Source: Gammaproteobacteria bacterium (lineage in GTDB: Bacteria; Pseudomonadota; Gammaproteobacteria; Eutrophobiales; Eutrophobiaceae). From it: 64,000 nt of DNA. The position numbers and the translations under genes are program-made. The DNA is taken from assembly GCA_021773215.1 (NCBI GenBank), contig JAJFKM010000033.1, positions 62,001 to 126,000 on the forward strand, read 5' to 3'. How positions within the stretch are numbered: position 1 is the stretch's first letter; each line of letters begins with the position of its first letter. The notes beneath the pieces were generated by a model. That model saw only the letters and a program-made list of their open reading frames with translations. It searched no databases and was not told where the DNA came from. Positions 1 through 9,787 of this stretch are shown here, one piece after another.

Positions 1-555
1 GCACTGGTTACAACTCATTTAGCCTTGCGCGATGTCCCTGATGCAATAACGCCAGAAAGAGTTGAGAAGACGATTCGTATTGTTATAGATGAGATGCAGC
101 GACGATTTGGTATAAAACATCCTAGAATTACTGTTTGCGGCTTGAACCCACACGCTGGCGAAAGTGGCCATCTTGGAACCGAAGAAATCACAATAATCTC
201 ACCTGTAATAAACAAATATAAACAACAAGGACACGCAATCACAGGACCTTTACCCGCAGATACGGCCTTTAGAACTGATATCCGCGACAACACAGACGTG
301 TTTATTTGTATGTACCATGATCAGGGACTACCAGTCCTGAAAACACTTGGTTTTGGGGAAGCCGTCAATATCACTCTTGGCCTTCCCATTATCAGAACAT
401 CAGTGGATCACGGCACGGCTCTTGAGCTTGCCGGGACAGGCAAAGCCGAATGTGACAGTCTATTAGCCGCGATAAATATGGCAAATGAATTAGCACGACA
501 TCAGTTAAAGTCAGCAGACTTAGTCACTACATCTGAAACTGTATATGAGCCCTGA
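1..555 (+). CDS. pdxA: 4-hydroxythreonine-4-phosphate dehydrogenase PdxA, 5'-truncated by the window edge
   Basis: PdxA oxidises 4-phosphohydroxy-L-threonine with NAD+ in the DXP-dependent pyridoxal phosphate pathway. The frame is open from base 1, and the first codons already read [17 protein letters not shown], a conserved internal PdxA segment, so the gene starts upstream of the window and the TTG at 25 is not the start. Family motifs seen are [13 protein letters not shown], the GPLPADTAF segment and [11 protein letters not shown] with its metal/substrate-binding histidine. The stop overlaps the rsmA start by 11 bases, the usual pdxA-rsmA coupling. About 184 C-terminal codons are present out of roughly 330 in the family. 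Confidence 0.96.
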   Translation, partial: ALVTTHLALRDVPDAITPERVEKTIRIVIDEMQRRFGIKHPRITVCGLNPHAGESGHLGTEEITIISPVINKYKQQGHAITGPLPADTAFRTDIRDNTDVFICMYHDQGLPVLKTLGFGEAVNITLGLPIIRTSVDHGTALELAGTGKAECDSLLAAINMANELARHQLKSADLVTTSETVYEP

Positions 556-1345
556 TAATCATCGTGCTCGAAAGCGTTTCGGTCAGAACTTCTTACATGA
601 CCAGACTATAATTCAGCGTATCGTTGATACCATCAATCCTCAAGAACATGAGCATATTATCGAAATTGGTCCTGGAAAAGGTGCGCTCACATCACCTTTA
701 CTTAACCGTGTAGACAAACTCAATGTTATTGAAATAGACAAAGATCTCGCTGCTGCTTTAAGGACTAACTTTGATGTTGAAAAATATTTAACGGTCCATG
801 AGACAGATGCGTTAACTATGGATTTCAATTCATTTGACCATACTGATTTACGCATTGTAGGAAATCTACCCTATAACATCAGCACACCTATTTTGTTTCA
901 TCTATTAAAATACCGAGAACGTATTAAAGACATGACATTCATGTTGCAAAAAGAGCTTGTCGATCGAATATGTGCGAATAGTGGAAATAAACAATATGGG
1001 CGCTTATCAATTATGCTGCAATATTATTGCGATGTAGAGTCGCTTTTTGTCGTTAAACCAGAGGCATTCACGCCCAGCCCAAAGGTTGATTCAGCAATTG
1101 TAAAATTAACCCCCTTGTCACAACCAAGGTATGAGCTTTCAGATCATGAGAGTCTAAAAATCATTGTTAGAGAATCTTTTTCACAGCGACGAAAGACCAT
1201 ACGAAATGCACTAAGAAAATACCTGGATGAATCAACCATTAGAAATGCTGGTGTTGCGCCAGAAAATCGTGCTGAAAATTTAGAGATTTCCGACTTTGTA
1301 ACACTCGCTAATTGTTACCATCATATGAAAATCAACACCTTATAA
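545..1345 (+). CDS. rsmA: 16S rRNA (adenine1518-N6/adenine1519-N6)-dimethyltransferase RsmA (KsgA)
   Basis: RsmA dimethylates two adjacent adenines in the 3' terminal hairpin of 16S rRNA late in small-subunit assembly, using S-adenosylmethionine. The 266-residue length is normal. Visible are the N-terminal [10 protein letters not shown] motif, the SAM-binding [11 protein letters not shown] loop near residue 40, the catalytic NLPYNIS motif near residue 107, and the C-terminal [12 protein letters not shown] helix region. The ATG lies inside the end of pdxA, so translation is probably coupled. In many gammaproteobacteria apaG and apaH follow directly. Here they lie 22.7 kb away, after comM. Confidence 0.97.
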   Translation: MSPDNHRARKRFGQNFLHDQTIIQRIVDTINPQEHEHIIEIGPGKGALTSPLLNRVDKLNVIEIDKDLAAALRTNFDVEKYLTVHETDALTMDFNSFDHTDLRIVGNLPYNISTPILFHLLKYRERIKDMTFMLQKELVDRICANSGNKQYGRLSIMLQYYCDVESLFVVKPEAFTPSPKVDSAIVKLTPLSQPRYELSDHESLKIIVRESFSQRRKTIRNALRKYLDESTIRNAGVAPENRAENLEISDFVTLANCYHHMKINTL

Positions 1346-1659
1346 ACCTGTGGATAACTCTGTGAATGTTTTCTAGTCAAATTACCGACACTGACCGCTG
1401 ATTAATAAATAAAAATCATCTTGAATATTACAATAGAACATTAATTTATATAATATTCATAGGCTTACACGTATTCTATAGGCTTTCAGGCGTATTGACC
1501 GTATTTTCCATTCATGACCTGTCTACATCATTAAAATCTGTGCATAAATTTTAAATGTAAGCGAATTTGTAGTAATAAAATACAGCAGGTGACGTCCAAG
1601 TAAGTATTCACAGACCTGCTCTGCTTTTTCATCTCTATAGTTTATACTCAGCCGTCGTC
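1346..1659. other. 314-bp AT-rich intergenic region between rsmA and the TRAP genes
   Basis: No coding potential was found. Two 9-mers match the DnaA-box consensus on the minus strand: TTATCCACA at 1349-1357, just after the rsmA stop, and TTATGCACA at 1539-1547. Two boxes are not enough to call an origin. A 7-bp inverted repeat (AGCAGGT 1584-1590, ACCTGCT 1614-1620) is followed by CTGCTTTTT and could be a weak terminator or a leader hairpin for the TRAP genes. The promoter of the TRAP pair must lie here, but I cannot place it confidently. Confidence 0.4.
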
Positions 1660-2205
1660 ATGGTGCCTATAACAATAAAAAAATTGAAAACCATTTTTAA
1701 CAAATTCAGCTCAAAAATTGATGCATTTACCGAATATACCGGGAAATCTACATCCTGGTTGGTAATCACCCTCGTACTGCTTGTTGGCTATGACGTGTCA
1801 ATGCGTTACCTATTTCGAAGTGGTTCAATAGGAATACAAGAACTTGAGTGGCATCTTTTTTCAATTATTTTTCTTATTGGCGCAGCTTATACCCTGAAAC
1901 ATGATGAGCATGTTCGTCTCGATATCTTATACAGAAGTAAATTATTAACTGATAAACACCGTGCCTGGATTGATGTGTTTGGCACTTTATTTATTCTGAT
2001 TCCATTTTGTTTATTAATAATCATCAGTGCCTGGCCTTTTGTCTCTCAAGCCTATATTCATAATGAAGCTTCACCCGATCCAGGGGGCTTGCCCGCACGT
2101 TGGTTGATCAAATCCATGATCCCAGCCGGCTTTTGTTTGGTATTAATTCAAGGCATTGCTGAAGCAATAAAAAAACTAACCCAAGCATTGGAAAAAGAGC
2201 AATGA
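1660..2205 (+). CDS. TRAP transporter small permease (DctQ family)
   Basis: This is the small membrane subunit of a tripartite ATP-independent periplasmic transporter. It pairs with the large DctM subunit to import organic acids or related anions with a sodium gradient. The 181-residue protein has four hydrophobic segments, at roughly residues 32-50, 65-83, 109-130 and 146-163, in the DctQ layout, including the conserved stretch ending in EWHLFSIIFLIGAAYTLK. Its last four bases overlap the DctM start (ATGA), so the two are co-translated. No solute-binding DctP gene lies beside it. Substrate is unknown. Confidence 0.85.
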   Translation: MVPITIKKLKTIFNKFSSKIDAFTEYTGKSTSWLVITLVLLVGYDVSMRYLFRSGSIGIQELEWHLFSIIFLIGAAYTLKHDEHVRLDILYRSKLLTDKHRAWIDVFGTLFILIPFCLLIIISAWPFVSQAYIHNEASPDPGGLPARWLIKSMIPAGFCLVLIQGIAEAIKKLTQALEKEQ

Positions 2206-3515
2206 CAGTGTGGATCATCATGATGTTTGTTGCCCTAATGGTCTTGTTGCTGATGGGTTACCCTGTTGCCTTTACCTTGGGTGCCGTAGCACTAGCCTTT
2301 GGCGGAATATTTCTCGGTTTTGATTTTTTCAACTTATTACCCCTACGCATTTGGGGAATCATGACTAACTTTACCCTGATAGCAGTCCCATTGTTTGTCT
2401 TCATGGGTGTAGTTCTGGATCGATCTGGTTTGGCTGAAGACCTGTTAGAGACAATGGGCAAGCTGTGTGGAAAATTAAACGGAGGACTGGCACTCTCAAT
2501 AGTTATTGTCGGCGCGATGCTAGCGGCGACAACCGGTGTTGTAGGTGCAACGGTAGTAACAATGGGAATTATAGCCTTGCCGACAATGCTGAAACATAAT
2601 TATTCAGCACCACTGGCAGCGGGAACCATCGCAGCTTCCGGAACACTTGGCCAGATAATTCCACCGAGTATCATTTTAATACTATTAGGCGATGTGATGG
2701 GTGTGCCTGTAGGTCGTTTGTTTATGGGTGCGGTGATACCTGGTTTTATGCTCGTATCCTTATTTATGATTTATATCCTTATCTATTCCTGGTACAAACC
2801 TGAAGCAGCACCTGCGCTTAGGACTACTTCAGATGAACTTAGTTACCTGCGCATACTGACTACTCTGTTCCCTCCCCTCATCCTAATTTTGGCGGTATTA
2901 GGTTCAATCTTTTTTGGTATTGCCTCGCCAACCGAATCTGCTGCTGTCGGCGCCATAGGAGCACTAATACTGGCTGCGTTGCATAAAAGATTAACCCTGA
3001 AAAACCTCGTCGACTCAATGCAGCAAACAACAAAACTGACTAGCATGGTCTTTATGATTTTGATCGGAGCAACAGCATTTGGTCTTGTCTTTAGAGGAAT
3101 GGGAGGAGATAGCCTTGTACTAGATATTATGTCTAATCTGCCAGGAGGTATGTGGGGATTCTTATTTGTTAGTATGCTTTTGATCTTTGTACTTGGATTT
3201 TTTCTCGATTTCCTACAGATTTGTTTTATTGTGATCCCTATCCTTGCACCGATTGCTAATCAATTTGGTGTCGACCTACTCTGGTTTGCGGTACTAATTG
3301 CTATCAACCTACAAACTTCGTTTCTTACGCCTCCTTTTGGATTCTCATTATTTTACTTAAAAGCCGTAGCTCCCGCAGAAGTTCGTATTCAGGATATTTA
3401 CTCCGGTATAATTCCGTTTGTACTGTTACAGGTGGCTACGATATTTATTATTATTTTAATTCCCGAGTTAGTAACCTGGTTGCCAGACCTCATGGATAAC
3501 ATTCATGGTCTTTAG
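2202..3515 (+). CDS. TRAP transporter large permease (DctM family)
   Basis: This is the large transport subunit of a TRAP system, 437 residues with about a dozen membrane segments, which is the normal DctM size. Family motifs include VPLFVFMG near residue 65, GATVVTMGIIALPTML, and GTLGQIIPPSIILIL near residue 150, plus the C-terminal region LQTSFLTPPFGFSLFYL. That last motif and the overall pattern resemble the group annotated for mannitol/chloroaromatic or dicarboxylate substrates, but substrate cannot be read from the permease. The gene overlaps dctQ by four bases. aroE lies 34 bases downstream on the opposite strand, leaving no room for a periplasmic receptor gene. Confidence 0.88.
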   Translation: MTVWIIMMFVALMVLLLMGYPVAFTLGAVALAFGGIFLGFDFFNLLPLRIWGIMTNFTLIAVPLFVFMGVVLDRSGLAEDLLETMGKLCGKLNGGLALSIVIVGAMLAATTGVVGATVVTMGIIALPTMLKHNYSAPLAAGTIAASGTLGQIIPPSIILILLGDVMGVPVGRLFMGAVIPGFMLVSLFMIYILIYSWYKPEAAPALRTTSDELSYLRILTTLFPPLILILAVLGSIFFGIASPTESAAVGAIGALILAALHKRLTLKNLVDSMQQTTKLTSMVFMILIGATAFGLVFRGMGGDSLVLDIMSNLPGGMWGFLFVSMLLIFVLGFFLDFLQICFIVIPILAPIANQFGVDLLWFAVLIAINLQTSFLTPPFGFSLFYLKAVAPAEVRIQDIYSGIIPFVLLQVATIFIIILIPELVTWLPDLMDNIHGL

Positions 3516-3549
3516 ATACATAATATTCAAGATAAATACTGATTAAATT

Positions 3550-4392
3550 TTATTTTCTTAGTGCGTTGATCACTGAATCAGTCTCTGGCTTCACCCCATG
3601 CCAGATTAAGAACGATTCAGCAGCTTGCTCAACCAACATACCCAGACCATCCATAACCTTTGCTGCACCCAGCTCATTTGCCCATTGCATGAATACCGTA
3701 GCCGTATCTGAATACATTAAATCATAGCAACAAGTGTTGTTATTGATTACAGATTCTGGGATAACTGGGAGTTCTCCGATTAAGCTTAGTGAAGTTCCAT
3801 TAACAATCAAATCAAATGATTGCGTTGTTAAATCAGAATATGAGCATGCAGTGATATTGCCTAGTCCAGAAAATTTATCTGCTAATTCTTCTGCACGTGA
3901 AACGGTGCGATTCGCAATAGTAATTTGAGCTACGTGTTGCTCACATAAAGGTTCAAGAATTGCTTTTACTGAGCCTCCAGCACCTAAAATTAGTACGGCT
4001 TTATCCTTAATATTAATCTGATGATTAATTCTCAAGTCATTAATAAAACCTTGGCCATCGGTGGTATCACCAAAACTATTTAACAGCTCATCAAAGCGAA
4101 TCGTATTAACCGAACCACAGAGTTCAGCACGTTGCGTTAATGATGTGCAATACGAATGGGCCTCTTCTTTAAAAGGTACTGTTATATTTAAACCAAGACC
4201 ACCCTGAGATGCAAACAAGTCTACATACTCATCGAATTTTTCAGTGGGTACTTCTATAGATTGATAATGTAATGCTATTCCCGTTTGCTTGGCAAAAAGA
4301 GAATGAATTTGAGGAGATTTACTGTGTTTTATCGGATTACCGATTACAGCGTAATTTGATACAGATCGATCCAGTCTGAAATCATCTGTCAC
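3550..4392 (-). CDS. aroE: Shikimate dehydrogenase (NADP+)
   Basis: AroE reduces 3-dehydroshikimate to shikimate with NADPH in aromatic amino acid synthesis. The 280-residue protein has the N-terminal substrate domain with YAVIGNPIKHSKSPQIH (catalytic and shikimate-binding serines), LGLNITVPFKEEAHSYC with the catalytic lysine, and NTIRF. These are followed by the nucleotide-binding domain with ILGAGGSVKAIL and IANRT near residue 160. The C-terminal DGLGMLVEQAAESF motif is intact. It faces the TRAP operon convergently and is 43 bases downstream of the cyclic-nucleotide-binding/rhodanese gene on the same strand, so the two may share a transcript. Confidence 0.96.
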   Translation of the reverse strand: MTDDFRLDRSVSNYAVIGNPIKHSKSPQIHSLFAKQTGIALHYQSIEVPTEKFDEYVDLFASQGGLGLNITVPFKEEAHSYCTSLTQRAELCGSVNTIRFDELLNSFGDTTDGQGFINDLRINHQINIKDKAVLILGAGGSVKAILEPLCEQHVAQITIANRTVSRAEELADKFSGLGNITACSYSDLTTQSFDLIVNGTSLSLIGELPVIPESVINNNTCCYDLMYSDTATVFMQWANELGAAKVMDGLGMLVEQAAESFLIWHGVKPETDSVINALRK

Positions 4393-4435
4393 AATAAATT
4401 ATTAAAACAATATAATTAATTCTGTAAAAAGTATA

Positions 4436-5494
4436 TCAACCACTTGACCGCTCCACCAAGCCGCCCTTGAGACAATGAACCAATAGGCCACGCTCACTCA
4501 GTAAATAAGCACAAGCTGAACTTTGGCGGCCACTATTACAATAAAGGATATATTCTTTTGCTGGATCGAGCGATTGTGCTTTTAGTCGCAACATAAAGAG
4601 TGGAATATTAATACTGCCTTCGATATTTGCGTTCTTAAACTCACTGTCTAACCTGACGTCTATCCAGACTGCACCTTTATCCTTAACTAGAGCATCTGCT
4701 TCTTCATTAGTCACCCAACTTAACATGGGTTCTTTTAATAGCTCATTAAAGTCTTCTTTAGATAAACGCATCATGGAACCATCAGTTGTCATGATGACGT
4801 TAGCATTTCTTTTTGCATCGGAGAGTAGAGCCTCTTCTCCAAATGCATCACCATCACCTAATGTAGCCAAGGTTAATTCTGAACCAGTTTTCGAATTACG
4901 AGTGACCTTACATTTGCCATGCTTGACGATGTAATAATAATCACCATCTTCACCCTGTTGAATAACGGCATCACCCGCCTTCATAGGTACTTCTTGAACA
5001 CGCATGAATAAGGCCTGTATATTAGCTGGGGGGACTTGAAGAAAGGCCTTGGACTGCAGGATACGTGTCATCCAGTCACTATCATCATCTTCCTCTTCAT
5101 CTCCTTCATCAACTTGAATTTCATCGACTTCAATTCCTGACAACTGGTCCCAAGTAAGCAAAATGTCGAGTAAATCACTATCAATACGTATAACTTTTGA
5201 GTCTACCTTGGCAGTCGCTGTATGTTTTCTGGGTTGCTGATTTACAAGTGGATGCTTGGCTATATCTGATCCGGCTAAAACAGTCTTGGTTTCGCCCGCA
5301 CTTGATGAAATCTCAGCTTGGCCGTCAAGCAAATAAACAGATTGTCTATCAGCATCGCCTTCTTTAAAAATAGCCTTCCCTGCAGGGACATCTTCAACAA
5401 ATGTCTTGCCTGCCAACTCTTGAAAATTCTCAGCGTTTAGCGCACTTGGCGGTACAAATGATTTTAATATACTTTTATCAATGAGATCAGGCAT
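4436..5494 (-). CDS. Double cyclic-nucleotide-binding domain protein with C-terminal rhodanese domain
   Basis: This is a 352-residue cytosolic three-domain protein. Residues about 10-125 form a first cNMP-binding fold that looks divergent. A very acidic linker (about 125-140, mostly D and E) follows. Residues about 145-245 form a second, better conserved cNMP fold with GEDGDYYYIVKHGKCKV and GDGDAFGEEALLSDAKRNA, the phosphate-binding cassette region. Residues about 255-350 are a rhodanese domain with WIDVRLDSEF and the active-site loop CNSGRQSS, putting the candidate catalytic cysteine at residue 319. There is no DNA-binding helix-turn-helix, so it is not a CRP-type regulator. The likely role is sulfur transfer or a redox switch gated by a nucleotide. 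Substrate and ligand are unknown. Confidence 0.85.
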   Translation of the reverse strand: MPDLIDKSILKSFVPPSALNAENFQELAGKTFVEDVPAGKAIFKEGDADRQSVYLLDGQAEISSSAGETKTVLAGSDIAKHPLVNQQPRKHTATAKVDSKVIRIDSDLLDILLTWDQLSGIEVDEIQVDEGDEEEDDDSDWMTRILQSKAFLQVPPANIQALFMRVQEVPMKAGDAVIQQGEDGDYYYIVKHGKCKVTRNSKTGSELTLATLGDGDAFGEEALLSDAKRNANVIMTTDGSMMRLSKEDFNELLKEPMLSWVTNEEADALVKDKGAVWIDVRLDSEFKNANIEGSINIPLFMLRLKAQSLDPAKEYILYCNSGRQSSACAYLLSERGLLVHCLKGGLVERSSG

Positions 5495-5727
5495 TTAAGT
5501 GTTTTCCTTACGCAAATTCTTATTATCAGCTAACTAGAATACCAATTGTAAGCGTTGAGTAGAAATATTTAAATACACAAATTCATATTGAATAGCTTAA
5601 GACCCACTTTAGATCAAAATTCATAACAAATTAAATCAGAATGGCGCCAAAAACAGACAAAAATATTACTCACTAAAGAGGGCATAAAAATATATTGATG
5701 CCATTTAATTGGGTCTTAAAATAACAA
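5495..5727. other. Intergenic region upstream of the cNMP/rhodanese gene
   Basis: This AT-rich gap lies between the 5' end of the minus-strand cNMP/rhodanese gene and the terminator of the upstream amtB. I saw no ORF, repeat or recognisable regulator site. It should contain the promoter of the cNMP/rhodanese gene. Confidence 0.4.
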
Positions 5728-5768
5728 AACCCGCTTGATTACTTGAGTATGTAGCAATCAAACGGGTT
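5728..5768 (-). terminator. Rho-independent terminator of the glnK-amtB operon 1
   Basis: Arms at 5728-5740 and 5756-5768 form a 13-bp stem, broken only by one position that is a G-U wobble when read on the minus strand. A T-rich run follows on the minus strand (TTTTGTTATTTT, just below 5728). It lies 26 bases after the amtB stop. Confidence 0.85.
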
Positions 5769-5793
5769 GGGGGTTATTCCAAAGCTAGATTAA

Positions 5794-7068
5794 CTACATA
5801 TTATAACCGCGCTCATTATGCAGAACGAGATCAAGGCCTTCAGTTTCTTCGTCTTCATCAACTCTCAAGCCAATAAATATATCTACCAATTTAAGCAAGC
5901 CAAATGTAATCACCCCGCACCAAACAATTGTCGCCACGACACCAATAGCTTGCACACCTAGTTGAGATACGATTGAGTATGCCTCATCTGTTGCTAGACC
6001 GCCGAAAGAGTTCGCATAAAATACAGCAGTTAACAGTGTCCCTAATATTCCACCGACACCATGGACAGGAAAGACATCCAGCGAGTCATCAATCTTCAAC
6101 ACGCGTTTCACATATTGAGTAGCAATGAAACAGACGACTCCTGATATTAGCCCAATAGCAAGACCTCCCATTGGCCCAACAAAACCCGATGCTGGTGTAA
6201 TTGTGCCTAATCCAGCAACCATCCCAGTAACAATACCAAGGACGCTCGGCTTCTTATATTTAACCCATTCACACATCATCCAGGCTAACGATCCTGCAGC
6301 AGCAGATATATGCGTCACTGCGATTGCCATACCTGCACTACTATCCGAAGCTAAGGCACTACCACCATTAAAACCAAACCAACCTACCCATAACATAGAG
6401 GCGCCTGCGACAGTTAAGGTCATGTTATGTGGTGCCATGGGCGTATTAGGAAATCCTTTTCGATTACCCAGCATTATTGCTGCAATAATTGCGGCAACAC
6501 CCGCGTTGATATGAACAACGGCTCCGCCGGCAAAGTCCATAAATCCCATATCACTCAACCAACCGCCACCCCAAACCCAATGACAAACAGGAGCATAAAC
6601 GAGGACTAGCCATAGAGCACTAAACCAGAGTACCGCAGAGAATTTCATTCTTTCGGCAAAACCTCCCACTATCAGGGCAGGCGTAATAATGGCGAAAGTC
6701 ATTTGAAACATGAAAAATACAATTTCAGGAATAGTGCCGTTCATGCTGTCTAGACTAATGTCAGATAACATTACATTACCTAAACCGATAATTTGATTCA
6801 TCGAACCACCATCACCAAAAGCCAAACCATAGACCCCAAACATCCACAGAATAGACACGAGACAGGCTATTGCAAAACATTGCATTAACACTGATAGCAC
6901 ATTTTTAGCTCGAACCAATCCAGAGTAAAACAATGCTAAACCGGGAAGGGTCATAAATAAGACCAGAGCCGTAGAAGTCAAAATCCAGGCCGTATCACCA
7001 CTATTTAAGTCATCGGCAAATGCGATGCCTGGAAATAAAACAACTAATAACAATAAAACACGACTCAT
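5794..7068 (-). CDS. amtB: Ammonium transporter AmtB (copy 1), with signal peptide
   Basis: This is a trimeric inner-membrane ammonium channel of the Amt/MEP/Rh family. The 424-residue protein begins with a cleavable-type signal sequence (hydrophobic run ending GIAFADD) and has eleven further membrane segments. Conserved pore elements are present: CHWVWGGGWLSDMGF and GGAVVHINAGVAA with the first pore histidine, GWFGFNGGSALASD, and FPVHGVGGILGTLLTA with the second pore histidine. It lies 48 bases after glnK on the same strand, the classical glnK-amtB operon in which uridylylation-controlled GlnK plugs the channel. It is clearly divergent from the second AmtB at 7830-9113, which has no obvious signal peptide. 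Confidence 0.96.
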   Translation of the reverse strand: MSRVLLLLVVLFPGIAFADDLNSGDTAWILTSTALVLFMTLPGLALFYSGLVRAKNVLSVLMQCFAIACLVSILWMFGVYGLAFGDGGSMNQIIGLGNVMLSDISLDSMNGTIPEIVFFMFQMTFAIITPALIVGGFAERMKFSAVLWFSALWLVLVYAPVCHWVWGGGWLSDMGFMDFAGGAVVHINAGVAAIIAAIMLGNRKGFPNTPMAPHNMTLTVAGASMLWVGWFGFNGGSALASDSSAGMAIAVTHISAAAGSLAWMMCEWVKYKKPSVLGIVTGMVAGLGTITPASGFVGPMGGLAIGLISGVVCFIATQYVKRVLKIDDSLDVFPVHGVGGILGTLLTAVFYANSFGGLATDEAYSIVSQLGVQAIGVVATIVWCGVITFGLLKLVDIFIGLRVDEDEETEGLDLVLHNERGYNM

Positions 7069-7116
7069 TAAACTCTCCCGGTTAATAATGCGATTTAAAT
7101 AGAAAAAATTATTTTA

Positions 7117-7467
<351 letters not shown>

Positions 7468-7544
7468 TTAAAGTAGAAATACAAGTAGTGCACGTTTTTG
7501 GGCTAACTAGACTATCAATATTTACAATTTGGTGCATTCGGAAA

Positions 7545-7560
7545 GGCAGGTATTGTGCCA
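7545..7560 (-). promoter_or_regulatory. Sigma-54 promoter of glnK-amtB operon 1
   Basis: On the minus strand the sequence reads TGGCACAATACCTGCC, with GG and GC exactly ten bases apart, matching the sigma-54 consensus TGGCAC-N5-TTGC. The GG is plus 7558-7559 and the GC plus 7546-7547. It lies about 90-100 bases upstream of the glnK start. Confidence 0.88.
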
Positions 7561-7625
7561 AATAAATATTTATCATCAGCGACAAAGACTTACGATTTTT
7601 TAGGCATCATAAAAACATTTTTTAT

Positions 7626-7672
7626 TGCACTTAATAGGTGCGTTTTTATAGACTTCGCACCATAATCATACA
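7626..7672. promoter_or_regulatory. NtrC-like enhancer pair upstream of glnK-amtB operon 1
   Basis: The 17-mer TGCACTTAATAGGTGCG (7626-7642) fits the NtrC pattern TGCACY-N5-GGTGCA with one mismatch. A second, one-armed site begins CGCACC at 7656, exactly 30 bases further out, which places both on the same DNA face. The near site is centred about 76 bases from the -24 element, a normal enhancer distance. Confidence 0.75.
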
Positions 7673-7783
7673 TAAATATTCAAAACTGAAGATTTCTGTG
7701 CAACCGATATTGACTACAAAGATGAGGGGACTTAAGTATCATCTCAGGAAGAGAACCCTGACATTAATATCCGTATAAATAAA

Positions 7784-7806
7784 AACGGGCGCATGAAGCG
7801 CCCGTT
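7784..7806 (-). terminator. Rho-independent terminator of glnK-amtB operon 2
   Basis: A perfect 9-bp GC-rich stem (AACGGGCGC 7784-7792, GCGCCCGTT 7798-7806) with a 5-base loop. On the minus strand it is followed by TTTTATTTATA, and it sits 23 bases after the amtB copy 2 stop. Confidence 0.9.
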
Positions 7807-7829
7807 CAGAAGTTAATAATGATTAACTA

Positions 7830-9113
7830 CTATACTGGTGTTGTAGAAACACCTGATGAGGAAGTGAATTCAGGATAGGCTTCTTGTCCACATTCACTGA
7901 TGTCGACACCTTCCATTTCTTCATCTTCACTGACCCTGACACCCATGATAGTTTTAATCACTAACCAGGTTATTAGACTTGCAGTAAAGACCCAGACAAA
8001 GATAGTCAACATTCCAACTAACTGCCCACCAAATGTTGCATCAGCATCAGTAATAAGTACCGCAAAGATACCCCAAATACCGACAACACCATGTACAGAT
8101 ATAGCGCCGACAGGATCATCAATCTTGAGTTTATCCATTGTAATGATACTGAAGACAACTAATGCGCCACCAGCCGCACCAATTAGCGTCGCTTGTAATG
8201 CAGTTGGATCAGCCGGTTCTGCAGTAATCGCAACCAATCCAGCCAATGCACCATTAAGCGCCATTGTTAAATCAGCTTTACCGAACATTAATCTGGCAAC
8301 GATTAAGGCAGCGATTAAGCCACCAGCTGCCGCTGCGTTGGTGTTAAGGAATACATAAGCAACTTCGTTAGCTACAGCGATACCACCCAACTTTAATGTT
8401 GAACCACCGTTGAAACCGAACCAACCCATCCAAAGGATGAAAGTACCCAAGGTAGCTAAGGGCAAGTTTGCGCCCGGAATAGCACGGACTTTACCGTCCT
8501 TAGTGTATTTACCTTTACGAGGACCGAGTACTAATACACCAGCTAATGCAGCAGCTGCACCAGCCAAATGCACAATACCTGACCCTGCATAGTCACTGTA
8601 GTTTAAATCGTATAAGCCAAATACAGAGTTACCACCCCAAGTCCAACCACCTTCTAAAGGATAAATAAGACCGGTCATTACGACTGCAAAGGCAAGGAAT
8701 GCCCAAAGTTTCATACGTTCAGCAACTGCACCTGACACAATCGACATTGCTGTTGCGACGAAGACAACCTGAAAGAAAAAGTCTGATGCACCGGAATATA
8801 CCGAGTCACCATCAAAACCATTTTCAGCAGATGCGGCTAACGCTCCAGCAACATCAAGATTGCCTACTGTTTCTACACCTGATAGAAACATTCCACCGCC
8901 ATACATGAAGTCATAACCACAAACCATATACATCGTTGAAGCAATCGCAAACAACGCAACGTTCTTAGTTAAAATTTCAGTTGTATTCTTTGAACGAACT
9001 AAACCGGCTTCCAACATTGCGAAACCAGCGGCCATCCACATAACCAGTGCACCACAGACCAGGAAGTAAAATGTATCCATGGCGTACTGTAATTCGAAAA
9101 TATTATTTTCCAT
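7830..9113 (-). CDS. amtB: Ammonium transporter AmtB (copy 2)
   Basis: This is a second Amt channel of 427 residues. It starts directly with a membrane segment (YAMDTFYFLVCGALVMWMA) rather than an obvious signal peptide. Typical motifs are FAMLEAGLVRSKNT near residue 31, GGWTWGG, SGIVHLAGAAAALAG with the first pore histidine, GWFGFNGGST, and ISVHGVVGIWGIFAV with the second. Its gating partner GlnK copy 2 starts the operon, 25 bases upstream. The sequence differs strongly from copy 1, so this is an old paralogue or separately acquired pair, not a recent tandem duplication, although the two GlnK proteins are much more alike. Confidence 0.96.
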   Translation of the reverse strand: MENNIFELQYAMDTFYFLVCGALVMWMAAGFAMLEAGLVRSKNTTEILTKNVALFAIASTMYMVCGYDFMYGGGMFLSGVETVGNLDVAGALAASAENGFDGDSVYSGASDFFFQVVFVATAMSIVSGAVAERMKLWAFLAFAVVMTGLIYPLEGGWTWGGNSVFGLYDLNYSDYAGSGIVHLAGAAAALAGVLVLGPRKGKYTKDGKVRAIPGANLPLATLGTFILWMGWFGFNGGSTLKLGGIAVANEVAYVFLNTNAAAAGGLIAALIVARLMFGKADLTMALNGALAGLVAITAEPADPTALQATLIGAAGGALVVFSIITMDKLKIDDPVGAISVHGVVGIWGIFAVLITDADATFGGQLVGMLTIFVWVFTASLITWLVIKTIMGVRVSEDEEMEGVDISECGQEAYPEFTSSSGVSTTPV

Positions 9114-9138
9114 CTCTAATCTCCAGGAATATTATTTA

Positions 9139-9510
<372 letters not shown>

Positions 9511-9648
9511 CTATTATCATCAATAGCCTCAACATTGTTTTACATGTCATAGATAAAATCTGTTAACCCATGAAATATGTTTACAACTGTCCTTATGTGT
9601 TAATGCACTTAACGAAGCCACGCATGGAACTGTGTAATACAGGTGTAA

Positions 9649-9665
9649 TTGCAGCATCCATGCCA
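9649..9665 (-). promoter_or_regulatory. Sigma-54 promoter of glnK-amtB operon 2
   Basis: On the minus strand TTGGCATGGATGCTGCAA has GG (plus 9663-9664) and GC (plus 9651-9652) ten bases apart, the sigma-54 -24/-12 arrangement. The leader to the glnK start is about 160 bases. Confidence 0.86.
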
Positions 9666-9740
9666 ATGCTTTTATTCCTATTAAATACAATAAGTTAACT
9701 TGTTCTTTTACTTGTTTTAAAGCTATTAAATTACTATAAA

Positions 9741-9787
9741 TGCACAACTTTGGTGCTGATAAATATCGATTGCATGATTAATGTGCA
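9741..9787. promoter_or_regulatory. NtrC-like enhancer pair upstream of glnK-amtB operon 2
   Basis: TGCACAACTTTGGTGCT (9741-9757) fits the NtrC pattern closely. TGCATGATTAATGTGCA (9771-9787), an almost perfect palindrome, lies exactly 30 bases further out. The near site is centred about 85 bases from the -24 element. Confidence 0.76.

Noticed and set aside
25-555. TTG at 25 as the pdxA start
   Set aside because: The conserved PdxA sequence continues in frame to base 1, so the gene is cut by the window edge.
1346-1659. Possible replication origin because of two DnaA-like boxes in an AT-rich gap
   Set aside because: Only two 9-mers, no dnaA, dnaN, gidA or rpmH nearby, and such words occur by chance at this size and composition.
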